Assembly: GCA_951394405.1 (NCBI GenBank) | Contig: OX596335.1 | Span: forward strand, 4,836,001-4,900,000 | Direction of reading: 5' to 3' | DNA: 64,000 bases | DNA from: Coprinellus micaceus | Lineage: Eukaryota > Basidiomycota > Agaricomycetes > Agaricales > Psathyrellaceae | Part shown: one piece after another, positions 55,340 to 64,000 of the stretch | How positions within the stretch are numbered: the first letter of the stretch is position 1 | How the letters are laid out: each line of letters starts with the position of its first letter | Made by a program: the position numbers and the translations under genes | The notes under the pieces: model-generated | Told to the model about the DNA's origin: nothing | Seen by the model: the letters and a program-made list of their open reading frames with translations, nothing else | Database searches by the model: none

Positions 55340-57072
55340 ATGCCACCACAGAAGAGCATGACGAAGAAAGGGGAGAAAGGGGAGAAGGGGACGCAGAGGT
55401 TAGATGTGGAAGAAGAGGATGCGAGGCAGAGGAGGTTGCGTACGTCCTATTCCTTTCTCCCTTCCCTCGCCTTCCCCCGCACCTCGCCTTTAAGCATAGC
55501 ACGACCCTGACACCTCCCATAGAATCCCTCCTCGAACACCTCTCCGCCCCTACCTCTACCTCTACCAATCCCACATCCACGCCCGGCACGACGATGCCCG
55601 CGTTCCCATCCCCACCCACGGGTCTCCCGAAATTCGACTTTGGAGACCGGAAGACAGAGGCGTTCGTGCCTAATACCGAACGTACGTCCCTTTTCACGCT
55701 TCTCATTGCCACACCTACCCTTCCGTTTTCCCCTTCCGTTTCACCCGCCCGCCTTTCCATTCATCTGCCCACCTCCCCTCATACCACCCATCCCTTCTCT
55801 CCGCTCTCGCCGACCGTCCCGCGTTTGCATTCCTTCGTTCAATCATGTGTCGTGATCTTCGTTTCACATTCGCTGCGCCGCCACCCCCGCTTCATGCATC
55901 ATCTCCGGTTCCGCCTCATCCCGCTCTCCCGTCCGCATCCCTTCCCTCTCACTCCACCCCACTCCTCCTCCCTCATTTATATCCACCCCTCTCCTTCCCC
56001 GTCCCTCCCCCGTCCCTTCCTCTCCCTCATACACCCCACCCCATTCACCCCCCCCCCCTCCACGCACATCATCCCGCCGGACACTCGCTCACTTCCGTCC
56101 TTCCGCAGTCCTCTCCCGCGTTCAAGCCTTCCTCCCCCAACTCGAAGCCTCGAACCGCGACCTCCTCGCGCGCGCCAAGTTCGATCCTACGAGCGTCGAT
56201 ATCGAGAACCTCAACCTCGATGAGAAAGAGGGAGGTGGGGACGGGCGGGTTATCGAGATGGTGAGTACGCTTCCTCTCTTTGGCTTCCGTGGTTAAGGGG
56301 TTCGGTGTCCCGTGGGGCAGCCGTGCCGCAGTTCCTCCCGTGTTCTGTGAAACGCGTTTCACCCTATCCCCCCAAACGCCATAAGCGCGTGCTGACGAAC
56401 GGTGATATCTAGAACCTAGGTCTAGGCGTATTCGAGCAGAAACAAAAGCAAACGCAAAAACGTAAAAGGACAACGGCGGGTAAGAACGTCCCCTCCCCGA
56501 ACGCCCCTTCGAGCGGGTCGAGGGTCGGCGATGAAGCGATGGCTTCCTCGTCATCGTCCTCATCGAGCTCGAGTTCGAGTTCCTCAGACGACGACTCTAG
56601 CGATTCAGATTCCAGCGACTCCGATTCGAGTGACTCCTCAACGTCCGACTCGAGCTCATCCTCGAGCTCATCATCATCCGCCGCCTCGGACCAAGTCGAC
56701 GACCCGCTAACGAACTTCTTCGCTTCTTTGGGCGAGGCGCTCGACGCCCCTTCCACATCCTCGAGGTCGTCAAGTCGGGGTGCTTCCTCTGATGTTGGGG
56801 GCTATGATGAGGATCCACTGATGACGTTCTTCGATTCGTTACGGTACGGTCAAACCATCTCTATGGATTCTTCCGACGAGGAAGGCGCCGGCTCAGAAGG
56901 CGGGGGGGAGTCAAGCGACGAAGAGGATGAAAGGGAGCGGGGAACGAGACCGAAGAAACCACTGCCGAAGAGAGCGGCGAAGAGGGCGGGGATTGAGGTT
57001 ATTGGGGATGAGCCGCCGGCTGGTGTGGAGGAGACGAGTGTGAGTGGGGCTGGGCGTAGGGAGGTGGTGTAG
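55340..57072 (+). CDS. NOPCHAP1/DUF4598-like protein
   Basis: Four exons: 55340-55439, 55523-55681, 56109-56260 and 56413-57072. They total 357 codons (356 aa), all in frame. Family features: an N-terminal segment (QSLLEHLSAP), a GLPKFDFGDRKTEAFVPN motif, then VQAFLPQLEASNRDLLARAK, a TSVDIENLNLDE block and EMNLGLGVFE across the last junction. This order matches DUF4598 proteins such as human NOPCHAP1, a cofactor that links box C/D snoRNP core assembly to the R2TP/RUVBL chaperones in the nucleus. The C-terminal half is a long Ser/Asp tract (from about residue 180) and a basic segment (RPKKPLPKRAAKRAG). The position in a DUF4598 family is the firm part. The snoRNP role is by homology. Confidence 0.8.
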
Positions 57073-58876
57073 GGGCGATAGGTTGGTTGGACGTGTGCTG
57101 GTGTCTCTTCGACAGGAGTTTTGTGGAGTCCGGGATCCTCGGCGTACCCTGTATCCTACCTAGTGAGTGATGCGTTTGAGTCTTAGCTTGGGCTGACGTG
57201 GTTTGGTGTTTGCAGGATTTATCCGTGTACACATACCATCGACCTGAACTCATGTCTGACTGCTTTCCGGGCATGATTATTGCCCTTATCCTTCAGGATT
57301 CTGCCTTCGCTTGGCTCGTGACTAAGGTGTTCACCCTGGAGCACCTTCCACCGGGTCTCGTTCTTACTCAGGCTACTGTATACGCATCCGGCCTCGCTAG
57401 ACCGCGATACCGCAGCCGCTAACCCGCCGTCGGCCTTTCCTCTGCTCGTTGCGTCTCCGAGTTGTGCTCCCTTTGCCGACCCTATCCTGCGATACTGGCT
57501 CTAGAAGATCTTTCCTCCCCACTCCCCCTCACTCGACTTACTCGAGACGCAGTGCTCCGGCTTCGTCGTTGCTCCTTCTCGTCTGGTTCCCCTTCCAGAC
57601 CTCCTCCTATCCCCTATATCATGGTACCGCGAGTCGCATTACGGTATCCCTGCCTCCGTCTGGGTTCCTCCTTGTCCGAGTTCAATCCTATTCGCCGATA
57701 TCCTGGGGTCTTTTCAGACACGTGCTCGAGATTCACGAAGCGGGATCGTTCTGGGTTCCGTCCTTTGTAGCCGCCCGTGTCGTGCATTGAAGGGTGAATG
57801 CGAAAGATGATAGTAAGAATCACTACCTACGCGTGGTCGAGCGGGAACAGAACTGTAAACGCCACGTCCCGCCAATTTCAAGGCTAGCGGGGAAGATGAT
57901 GATTTGGTTTACTCGTCAGAATACTCGAGCGATGATTGATTTAGTCTACCCCATTTCCAGCGACGGCTCAAGTGTCAGAAGCTCGACGTCCAGCGGTGAC
58001 TCAAATTCCACCTCCTTAGACGCCGGCAAAACAGCTCTGACCGAGGTGGCGACCCCTAGCGTTCTTCTTCCTCCTCGGCGACGAGTTGAACTCGTTCAGG
58101 TCTTTTGCACTCTGTTCCGCCGGTCACGCTCAGACGACGACTCCCGAGCGAGTTCCTTGGCGGACTCTTTTCGTACTCCTGCCTCTGTTGTCTTAACCTC
58201 ACCCCCCGCTCGAGCTGTCATATTATCCGTGAGCACGAAGGAGTAATTCCATTGCTTAACCTTGTCCTTCTGTATAGGAATGTGGATAGTCCTCGCCTCA
58301 GGACAGGAGAGCCCAGGCCCATGTTCGCTTCGGTGGCGACTGAATTTCTAGCGCCGCCAGCCCCTGCGTTCAAAAAACGAGGCCCAACTTTCGCATGGAC
58401 GACGGAAAGACAACGTGCATGTGCAACTAAGGTAGACTAAGCAACGACGAGAGAATGGAGCGAAAACCGACTAGCCACTGCGTTTGACAACCTACGTCGA
58501 GGTGAGGCGTTTTCTCAAGCGTGCGTCGTTACTCAGCCAGGGACGCTGCCGGATTCGCCCACATCTCCTTACCCTTCGCTGAGATCTTGTGTGCCCCCGC
58601 GTCGATCATCACGAGGCGCGCCTACAAACTCGCTTCAGCATTGCCCCGCTTCACTAGATCTCGGATCTCTTGCACTACGTTGTGGTTATAGCGAAGTGGG
58701 ACGTACGTACCAGAAGGTCGTTGAATACGCCCCCAGTTCTCCCCAGTTTCTCACCAAAGGTGTCCCAGGTGTTTGAATAATCTTTCAACGGTTCTACGTC
58801 CAACGGATTTGGGGCATCTGCTACGTGTTTTCGCCCGTCGAGGAGACATTTTTGAAGGTCAAGAATGAAGTCGAGT
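57073..58876. other. Stretch with one weak gene candidate
   Basis: A 117-aa frame from the ATG at 57896 to 58246 (Ser/Thr-rich, then basic RRSRSDDDSRASS) and a following frame to 58440 could form one spliced gene, but the splice phases I tried do not join cleanly. 57430-57570 shows weak similarity to 61080-61200 (TCGA(C/T)TTACTCGNGACNC). I see nothing else. Confidence 0.35.
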
Positions 58877-60406
58877 TCACTGATCGGTGTATTTCACAAC
58901 GGTAAATGTGGAAAGATGAGCAGGTAAATCTCGGCTGATCCAGAACGTAGTATCCCCACAACCGAACGAAGGGACTGACCTCAAGGCACGATTACACACA
59001 TCCCACAATTCCTGTTCCGGATTCGCACCTCTGATCTCCCGCATGTCCCATTCTGAGATCGTGCCGCACAGTTGAATCATGAAGATTTGGATCCTGGCTT
59101 CCATGGGATCGAGCTTGGCACGGCTGACCCTCTTCAGATGGTCTTCGAGGTCTAGGTATGGGTCTGTTGTCCGCAGTCCCTTTTCCTGGGCACGAGATGC
59201 GCTCCATATCATGGGTTCGCGATAGAGAATGCGTTGGCGCGATGTGATGGCCTGTAAGCGTACGGTCGGCGGGAAGTCCAAGGATGAATTTCACGCGCGA
59301 GTGATGGGTGATCGGCAATTTCCCCAGACGCTCTGGTCTTGGAAGGTCGATTAAGGCCTTAAATCGCACTGGATCCTGGTAAGGGGATACCGTACGCACT
59401 TAAGATGAAGATGACTGGCATCCACGAAATTATTGCCAATGGTGGAACGTCTGGGGAGCGATGGCGGCATGGCGAAGGGAATTCCAAATATGGAGAACGC
59501 CCCTATATTGGTGGCGAGGGGTATCCTTTGGATAGCCCGCCGCATATGTTATCACAACCCGTGTATGGTCCTTTTAGCGAAGGAAGGCGTTTAGCCTGGT
59601 TTGCCTATAGTGCTACTGGCCCGGTCGCTTTGGATATCGACAAGTGGGCAGCAATCGCCGAAACTCGCAAGGTGACTCGCGATCCTACCAAACCCACTGA
59701 CATCGGGTCAAGGGACATCATCTACTTCAACGAGTATAATATCTAGCCTGGACGCATATCGCGTAACCCAAACGATCGTAGTCAAAATACAGTGTCCTTT
59801 GGCGCTAGAACGTGGCGCGGTGTCCTAGCTCTTGAATCGAGTCGCGCCAAAGCCGTTTCTTTTTCCTCCGGGATATCGAGTGAACCTCATCTGAACCCCC
59901 CATCATCTCAGCGGAGCGTACATACACGCCCGTGGTGATTCTCACTTGTTCTTGATTCAATTTGAAGACCAAGAACGAGCGTATGTAGGCTCTCTAGCCC
60001 ACCAAGGTATGCGCGGCAGAACCCGAGAAGATCACTCGCGCGTGAAATTCATCCTTGGACTTCCCGCCGACCGTAGTAAGCGTGCAGTTAAATCATGCGT
60101 TGGCGACGGAAGTGTAAACTTGGAAAGAGACGAGCGATGGGGGTTGGCTGCTGCGGATCACAACAGAACGCGAGACTGCCTCCAGGGGCCATACGTATCT
60201 CCCCAGACTATTATACTCACCTTGTTCTTCGCGCAGAGGTCGTCGTACAGTGCACGGCACCGAACCACGCACTCCGTGACCTGAGATGGCATTGTGTGGA
60301 CTGGGGCGGCGACGTCACGGAGGTGATTCAGGAAGTTTTCGAGGTCTGCGTCGCACTCGCGAAACCATTGGGAAATTCCGTCTGAATTGAGATGTGGTGA
60401 GTTCAT
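58877..60406 (-). CDS. Small hypothetical protein with transposon in its first intron
   Basis: Three exons: 60221-60406, 58980-59251 and 58877-58934. They total 172 codons with consistent phases. Exon 1 ends LYDDLCAKNK at a GTGAGT donor. Exon 2 begins AITSRQRILYREPMIW after TTACAG and contains QIFMIQLCGTISEWDMREI. Exon 3 ends HLSTFTVVKYTDQ. The sequence before SDGISQW in exon 1 includes a CTCAATTCAG, so it may be preceded by another exon. Intron 1 is 969 nt because an 815-bp element (59261-60075) has landed just upstream of the acceptor. I recognise no domain. The protein looks soluble and helical. Confidence 0.55.
59261..60075. mobile_element. 815-bp element with perfect 45-bp TIRs in an intron
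   Basis: TACGGTCGGCGGGAAGTCCA and the next 25 bases (59261-59305) are the exact reverse complement of 60031-60075. GTAAGCG flanks both ends (59254-59260 and 60076-60082), a 7-bp target duplication, or 8 bp (GTAAGCGT) if the first T of the TIR is counted. The perfect TIRs point to recent movement. No transposase is present. Its only sizeable frame is the one at 59405-59746. Confidence 0.92.
59405..59746 (+). CDS. Hypothetical 113-aa protein inside the 815-bp element
   Basis: Frame with ATG at 59405 and stop at 59744-59746. It contains GIHEIIANGGTSGERWRHGE, RLAWFAYSATGPVALDIDKW and PTDIGSRDIIYFNEYNI. There is no intron and no recognised domain. It might be captured host sequence or the degenerate start of an element gene. 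An open frame on the opposite strand over the left part keeps the call weak. Confidence 0.35.
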   Translation: MKMTGIHEIIANGGTSGERWRHGEGNSKYGERPYIGGEGYPLDSPPHMLSQPVYGPFSEGRRLAWFAYSATGPVALDIDKWAAIAETRKVTRDPTKPTDIGSRDIIYFNEYNI

Positions 60407-61848
60407 TGAGTTGGGTAAGAGGTTCGGTTGGGGGGTGGGGTATGCTGGGTTAATTGAATGCGTATAGGGGACTCTAGACAGGTTTGTTGTCTCCCGTTCA
60501 TGGGCCAGCTTTTGTAAAGCTTTAAGGCTTGGTTGTGTATGTAGTGTTGCACCACAAACTCACTTGTTGTCTTTCAGTGTGTGGACATGGAGTCAGTCAT
60601 GCAATGCGGCTGGCGATCTTCGTCGGTTCTCGACGCTGAACCCCCACTACCCATCGCCCCTCCCCCCTCCACGTTTGTCCACAGCAACTTCTGCCTTCTC
60701 CACCACCCAATCTACTGCCTACCCGCTTCCAAAGCGGAGAAGGATGGCGACGCTACGGTCGCTGTGGCAGTGCAGATGAGATAGGCGCTGGTGAGTGATT
60801 AGATGCCATGAGATTGTCAGGCTCGATTCGATATATTGATACCGAGCTGTCACAGCGCGTCGCGATGCGGCAGACAGATCGATAGAGCATACCTAACCTT
60901 CCACCGTTCCGGTCGTCCCGGAATAGTCCAACGTTCTCTCTGCACATGCGCGTCCCTTTCGGCGAATTAGAGGCATTCCTGTTCGGCTATTTTCCATCGG
61001 CATTGAGCGAAACGAGGCGTGTCTAAACCCCAGATGCTTCGATCTTACCTTCGCGGATTGCGCTCCCTGTATCGGCTCTATGCTCTAGTCTCTCACCAGG
61101 CTCTGTGCCTTCCCTGTTACTTCGATTTACTCGCGACACGCTGCTCCTCCTGCGTCCGCATCTCCTCGTGCTCTACTCTTCGTCTCATCCTTCGCCTTAG
61201 GTCATTATCCTCACTCTGCACCTGTGATTGCTGTTGCTTGCTCCTATTGAGTAGGGCCCATTCGCTTCGGTCTTTGTGATTTGAGCGATGAGGCACATTC
61301 CCTGGCGGGAGAAGATACAAAACAGCCCTACCCGTCGCACCCCCACTTTGCATCCAATCCTCCCTGGCCCCTCCTCTCTCCCGCCCCGGTCTGAAGGTCA
61401 GTCTCCTTATGCGCATGAACGAAGGCTGCCAAACATCAGGGGTGGGTGCACAGCCAGTACTGCAGATGGGTCCGGTTCCGGCTTGGTTTGTGTGCATACT
61501 TCGTGTGGGCCACACTTGGCTGTCTCGAAGCACCAGACATGGGCTCGGCGCACAAAAAATCTTCAACTCCTTCGACCCCCACTACTTTCCCGCTCTGGGC
61601 CAACCCGCTCAACACGCCTCAGAGTCCCGAACCTGAACCCAGAGCCAGTGGCGACGCCCGATCTTTCGGCATGGGCGAACGGCAAAGTGACGAGACAGCA
61701 GTGGTCCGCGCACAGGGCATCATGTGGGCGATAAGAACGTCGCCGTATACAAACCAACCCCCCATCAGGACCCACTGTGTGTACCGAAGAATGATGGCGT
61801 GCGGAGAGCATAATTATATTCGGTTCAGGAACTCTTTTGCATACCTCA
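60407..61848. other. Stretch without a supported gene
   Basis: Overlapping Pro/Ser/Arg-rich frames at 61288-61734 and 61446-61868 on the + strand and 61117-61566 on the minus strand contradict each other and show no domain or splice structure. Confidence 0.4.
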
Positions 61849-63370
61849 ATGTTCCCCACCTTTCCTGAAGAAATCCTCGACCATATCGTTGGCCTCGTCC
61901 CTGCAGATGGCCGCCGAGATAGTATCAAGGGCATGCTGTCTCTGTGCCTTGCGAACAAGGTCCTCCTCCCTATCTCTCAAAGCTACTTGTACCGCGATAT
62001 CACCATCTACCCCCACACCGACGACCCCCAGCTCGAATATCTCACTGAGTACAGGACAATGCGTACCAGGACACAGCTGCTTGTTCGCACGATTCTCGAC
62101 AAGCCAAGCCTGGGAACACACGTACAGAAGCTGGTCATCTACTTCACCATCGAGCCGAAGGTTGGTGGCCAATATGTTGCCGACATAGCTTCGACCTTTG
62201 AGTATATGAACCGGATCCGGGACCTGCGAATCATCTACAAACCCCTCGAGGCCTGTCCTAGAACCAACGAGATACAGTACGGCTGTATCGAGTCCGCATT
62301 TGGGAGCAAGGCTCTCGAGGCGCTTGTGTCATGGACCTCGCTCGAGAGCATCACTTTCCACAAGACCAGGAACTGCCCATTCTATATGGTGCCCCTCACG
62401 CCAGCCCTGCGACATCTTGACCTGATGGAAGCTACATTGAGTGCGGATAGTGGACGGTGAGGGTGCTCACTTTGTTATCTGGTAGCGATGCTTATAGCTG
62501 GCGCCAGGGACGTGAAACTATCCACGAAGGGAGCCGCACGGTTGAGCTCCCTCAGAGTGGATTCCATGTCAGTGGATGAATGGATTATCCCATTTAACGC
62601 CCCCGGAAATGGAGAGGATCAGGATACCTCGCAAACACGACTAGATATTTCCGAAGTAGAAATGCTCGACGTCGGTTTACCCAGGCTTGTAACGGAGGCT
62701 GGTCTCCTGGGATGGAGGGATTTCATTCTCGGTAAATTCAAAAAGTGAGCCATCTCAACTGGCGATGTGAGTATTCCCCTCAGGCTTCGGATGCAATCCC
62801 GCTGACTCAAATTCGGCCTGAATAGTGGAGACCATATCCTTTCCCTCCCACAGGCGTTACGATTTCTGCCCCCTTAGGCGCCTCAATCCTGCGTCATTCC
62901 TAACTCTCACTCACCTAACAGTCTCAATCACCCATTCGCTCCTAAGGCACTACACGGCAGTCAAGAATCCATATGGGTGTGTTTGGGACGATGTCTTGAC
63001 ACAGTTTGTCCAGCTCCAGGTTTCCCTCATTCCTATTGTGATCGAAGGTGACCTCGACTTCGACGTCGCGGAAAGCCTGGGCCCGGAGTGGGGAACCCTC
63101 CCCGACCCCATTTACACCCACCCACGTGCGTGCCCGTCCTTGAAGGAGTTCCGGCTTAGCTTGCTTGTCCGGGTTGATGACGATTCACTGAAGGAGGATA
63201 TAGTTGGCGCCAAGGCCTTCCTTGAGGCTTTCACTACGACCACTTACCCGCGCTACATACACCCTGGACGGTACGCCCGGAACGAGGGGCGGCGTATATC
63301 TTTCTCGTTCAAGGTTGATTATAGAGTAGGGGGAATGGTCGAACCGTATTTCATTGAGGAGTACGTTTAG
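61849..63370 (+). CDS. F-box protein of a second type
   Basis: Starts MFPTFPEEILDHIVGLVP at 61849, a canonical F-box start, followed by CLANKVLLPISQSYLYRDI at about residues 28-50. It is unrelated in sequence to the MTSESPF family. Three exons are likely: 61849 to about 62449-62456, about 62486-62744, and 62854-63370. The last junction (AAAAA|GTGAGC...CCCACAG|GCGTTAC) is well supported by phase. The first is not: the strong GTGAGG donor at 62457 leaves the frame off by one, while a weak GTGGAC donor at 62450 restores it. A frameshift is therefore possible. It is probably an SCF substrate receptor. Confidence 0.7.
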
Positions 63371-63702
63371 CTATATGTGATGCCGTTTTACCGATGCTGC
63401 ATGCTTCTCCCCCGCATCCCTCATTAGAGTCGCGCTCCTCCAAGTGTACCCGTCTCACGGTTCGGTTCCCTCTGCTGCTCGGGCACCGCTTAGGGGCTTG
63501 TCTCCTTTCTCCGCTTGCTTAGAGTGGCTGGCGTGTCTCTGGACGTATAGGAACGCATACCGCATCATGTAACAAACCCTAGTTTCGATTGTCCTCAAAG
63601 AGTCCCAAATAAATACGAATAATAATACATCGAAAAGACTGACCAGAACGCTGCCTTACGCGTGAAGCGATACACAAAGCCCTACTCGTTCCACCCAACC
63701 TG
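63371..63702. other. Spacer between convergent genes
   Basis: AT-richer sequence with AATAAATA near 63608-63617. No gene seen. Confidence 0.4.
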
Positions 63703-64000
63703 CTAGTCCGCGTGATTCCACAGCGCAGCACGACCTTCCTCCGAGACATTCTCGATGCACATCCTGTCGGCGAGTTCGAGGCGTTTCTTTTGAAACTGTC
63801 AGTCAGGATTCACGACAACCAGACAAAGCGGCCGCAAAGGTCGAAGGTGCGTGCTTACCTCCAGTTTTCTGAGCCCTCTGACCCACACCGGAACGTTTCT
63901 CTCTAGCGTGAACCAGCTTTGGAGGTACTCGAGGTGGATCATCTCGTGAGGGCTTGGGTGGGCCAGGACCGCCTGGCGTTCCGAGACGATGAGTGCGAGG
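63703..64000 (-). CDS. 3' end of a gene running off the right edge
   Basis: Two exons: 63859 to beyond 64000, and 63703-63795 (stop TAG at 63703-63705), joined by a 63-nt intron with a GTAAGC donor and TGACAG acceptor. Phases agree. The visible 77 residues include SPHEMIHLEYLQSWFTLERN, then PVWVRGLRKLE and KKRLELADRMCIENVSEEG. They are helical and charged. Too little is visible to name the protein. Confidence 0.5.

Noticed and set aside
58992..59399. 135-codon minus-strand frame crossing the left TIR
   Set aside because: It joins element sequence to the wrong frame of exon 2. The similar peptide at 60 kb comes from the other TIR.
61288..61868. Overlapping 148- and 140-codon + strand frames
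   Set aside because: The two frames contradict each other, composition is Pro/Ser/Arg-rich and no splice or domain evidence favours either.

Overview
The window looks like nuclear DNA of an Agaricomycete (mushroom-forming basidiomycete). The evidence is dense short introns of about 45-75 nt with GT(A/G)NGT donors, an expanded F-box-like family, a Plavaka-type transposon carrying a TET/JBP-like dioxygenase, and many non-autonomous DNA elements. Nothing prokaryotic is seen: there are no operons, rRNA or tRNA genes, or CRISPR arrays. Multi-exon models were built by hand from splice signals and reading frame. Where the exon lengths sum to whole codons, I treated that as internal support.

Layout. 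1-8.0 kb: three F-box-like genes (one cut by the left edge) around a 3-kb gap. 8.5-21.1 kb: a large DNA transposon bounded by 36-bp terminal inverted repeats (33/36 match). It holds an intact four-exon Plavaka transposase (992 aa), a cyclin-like gene fragment, a hairpin-rich GC minisatellite, a 10-exon TET/JBP-like 2-oxoglutarate oxygenase gene broken by a 32-bp tandem duplication in exon 1, and an 8-exon DUF6532-like gene. 21.5-29.7 kb: a member of a helical/ubiquitin-like-domain (ULD) family with a C-terminal SH3 domain, disrupted by a frameshift; then a decayed DUS1 copy split by a 2.6-kb nested insertion that includes an 866-bp element with an 8-bp target duplication; then an F-box remnant. 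29.7-33 kb: a 9-exon gene joining an uncharacterised fungal domain to a C-terminal GATA zinc finger. 33.3-34.4 kb: a second DUS1 plus F-box remnant. 34.7-41.8 kb: an intact ULD gene, the intact tRNA-dihydrouridine synthase gene DUS1, and a small inverted-repeat element. 41.8-46.1 kb: a third ULD copy with two stops, then an intact F-box-like gene. 46.1-55.3 kb: sparse, with a 1.06-kb transposon, a low-complexity multi-exon gene and decayed coding fragments. 55.3-57.1 kb: a NOPCHAP1/DUF4598-like gene. 57.1-64 kb: a small three-exon gene whose first intron holds an 815-bp element with perfect 45-bp TIRs, an F-box gene, and the 3' end of a gene running off the right edge.

How it fits together. 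DUS1 and the NOPCHAP1-like gene are conserved housekeeping genes in an otherwise fast-evolving accessory region. A module of ULD gene, DUS1 and F-box 5' end has been duplicated, and its copies have decayed to different extents. The ULD paralogs share an N-terminal module but carry different C-terminal modules, which suggests modular diversification. The most notable item is the transposon that packages its transposase with a DNA 5-methylcytosine oxidase-like gene and apparently captured host sequence.
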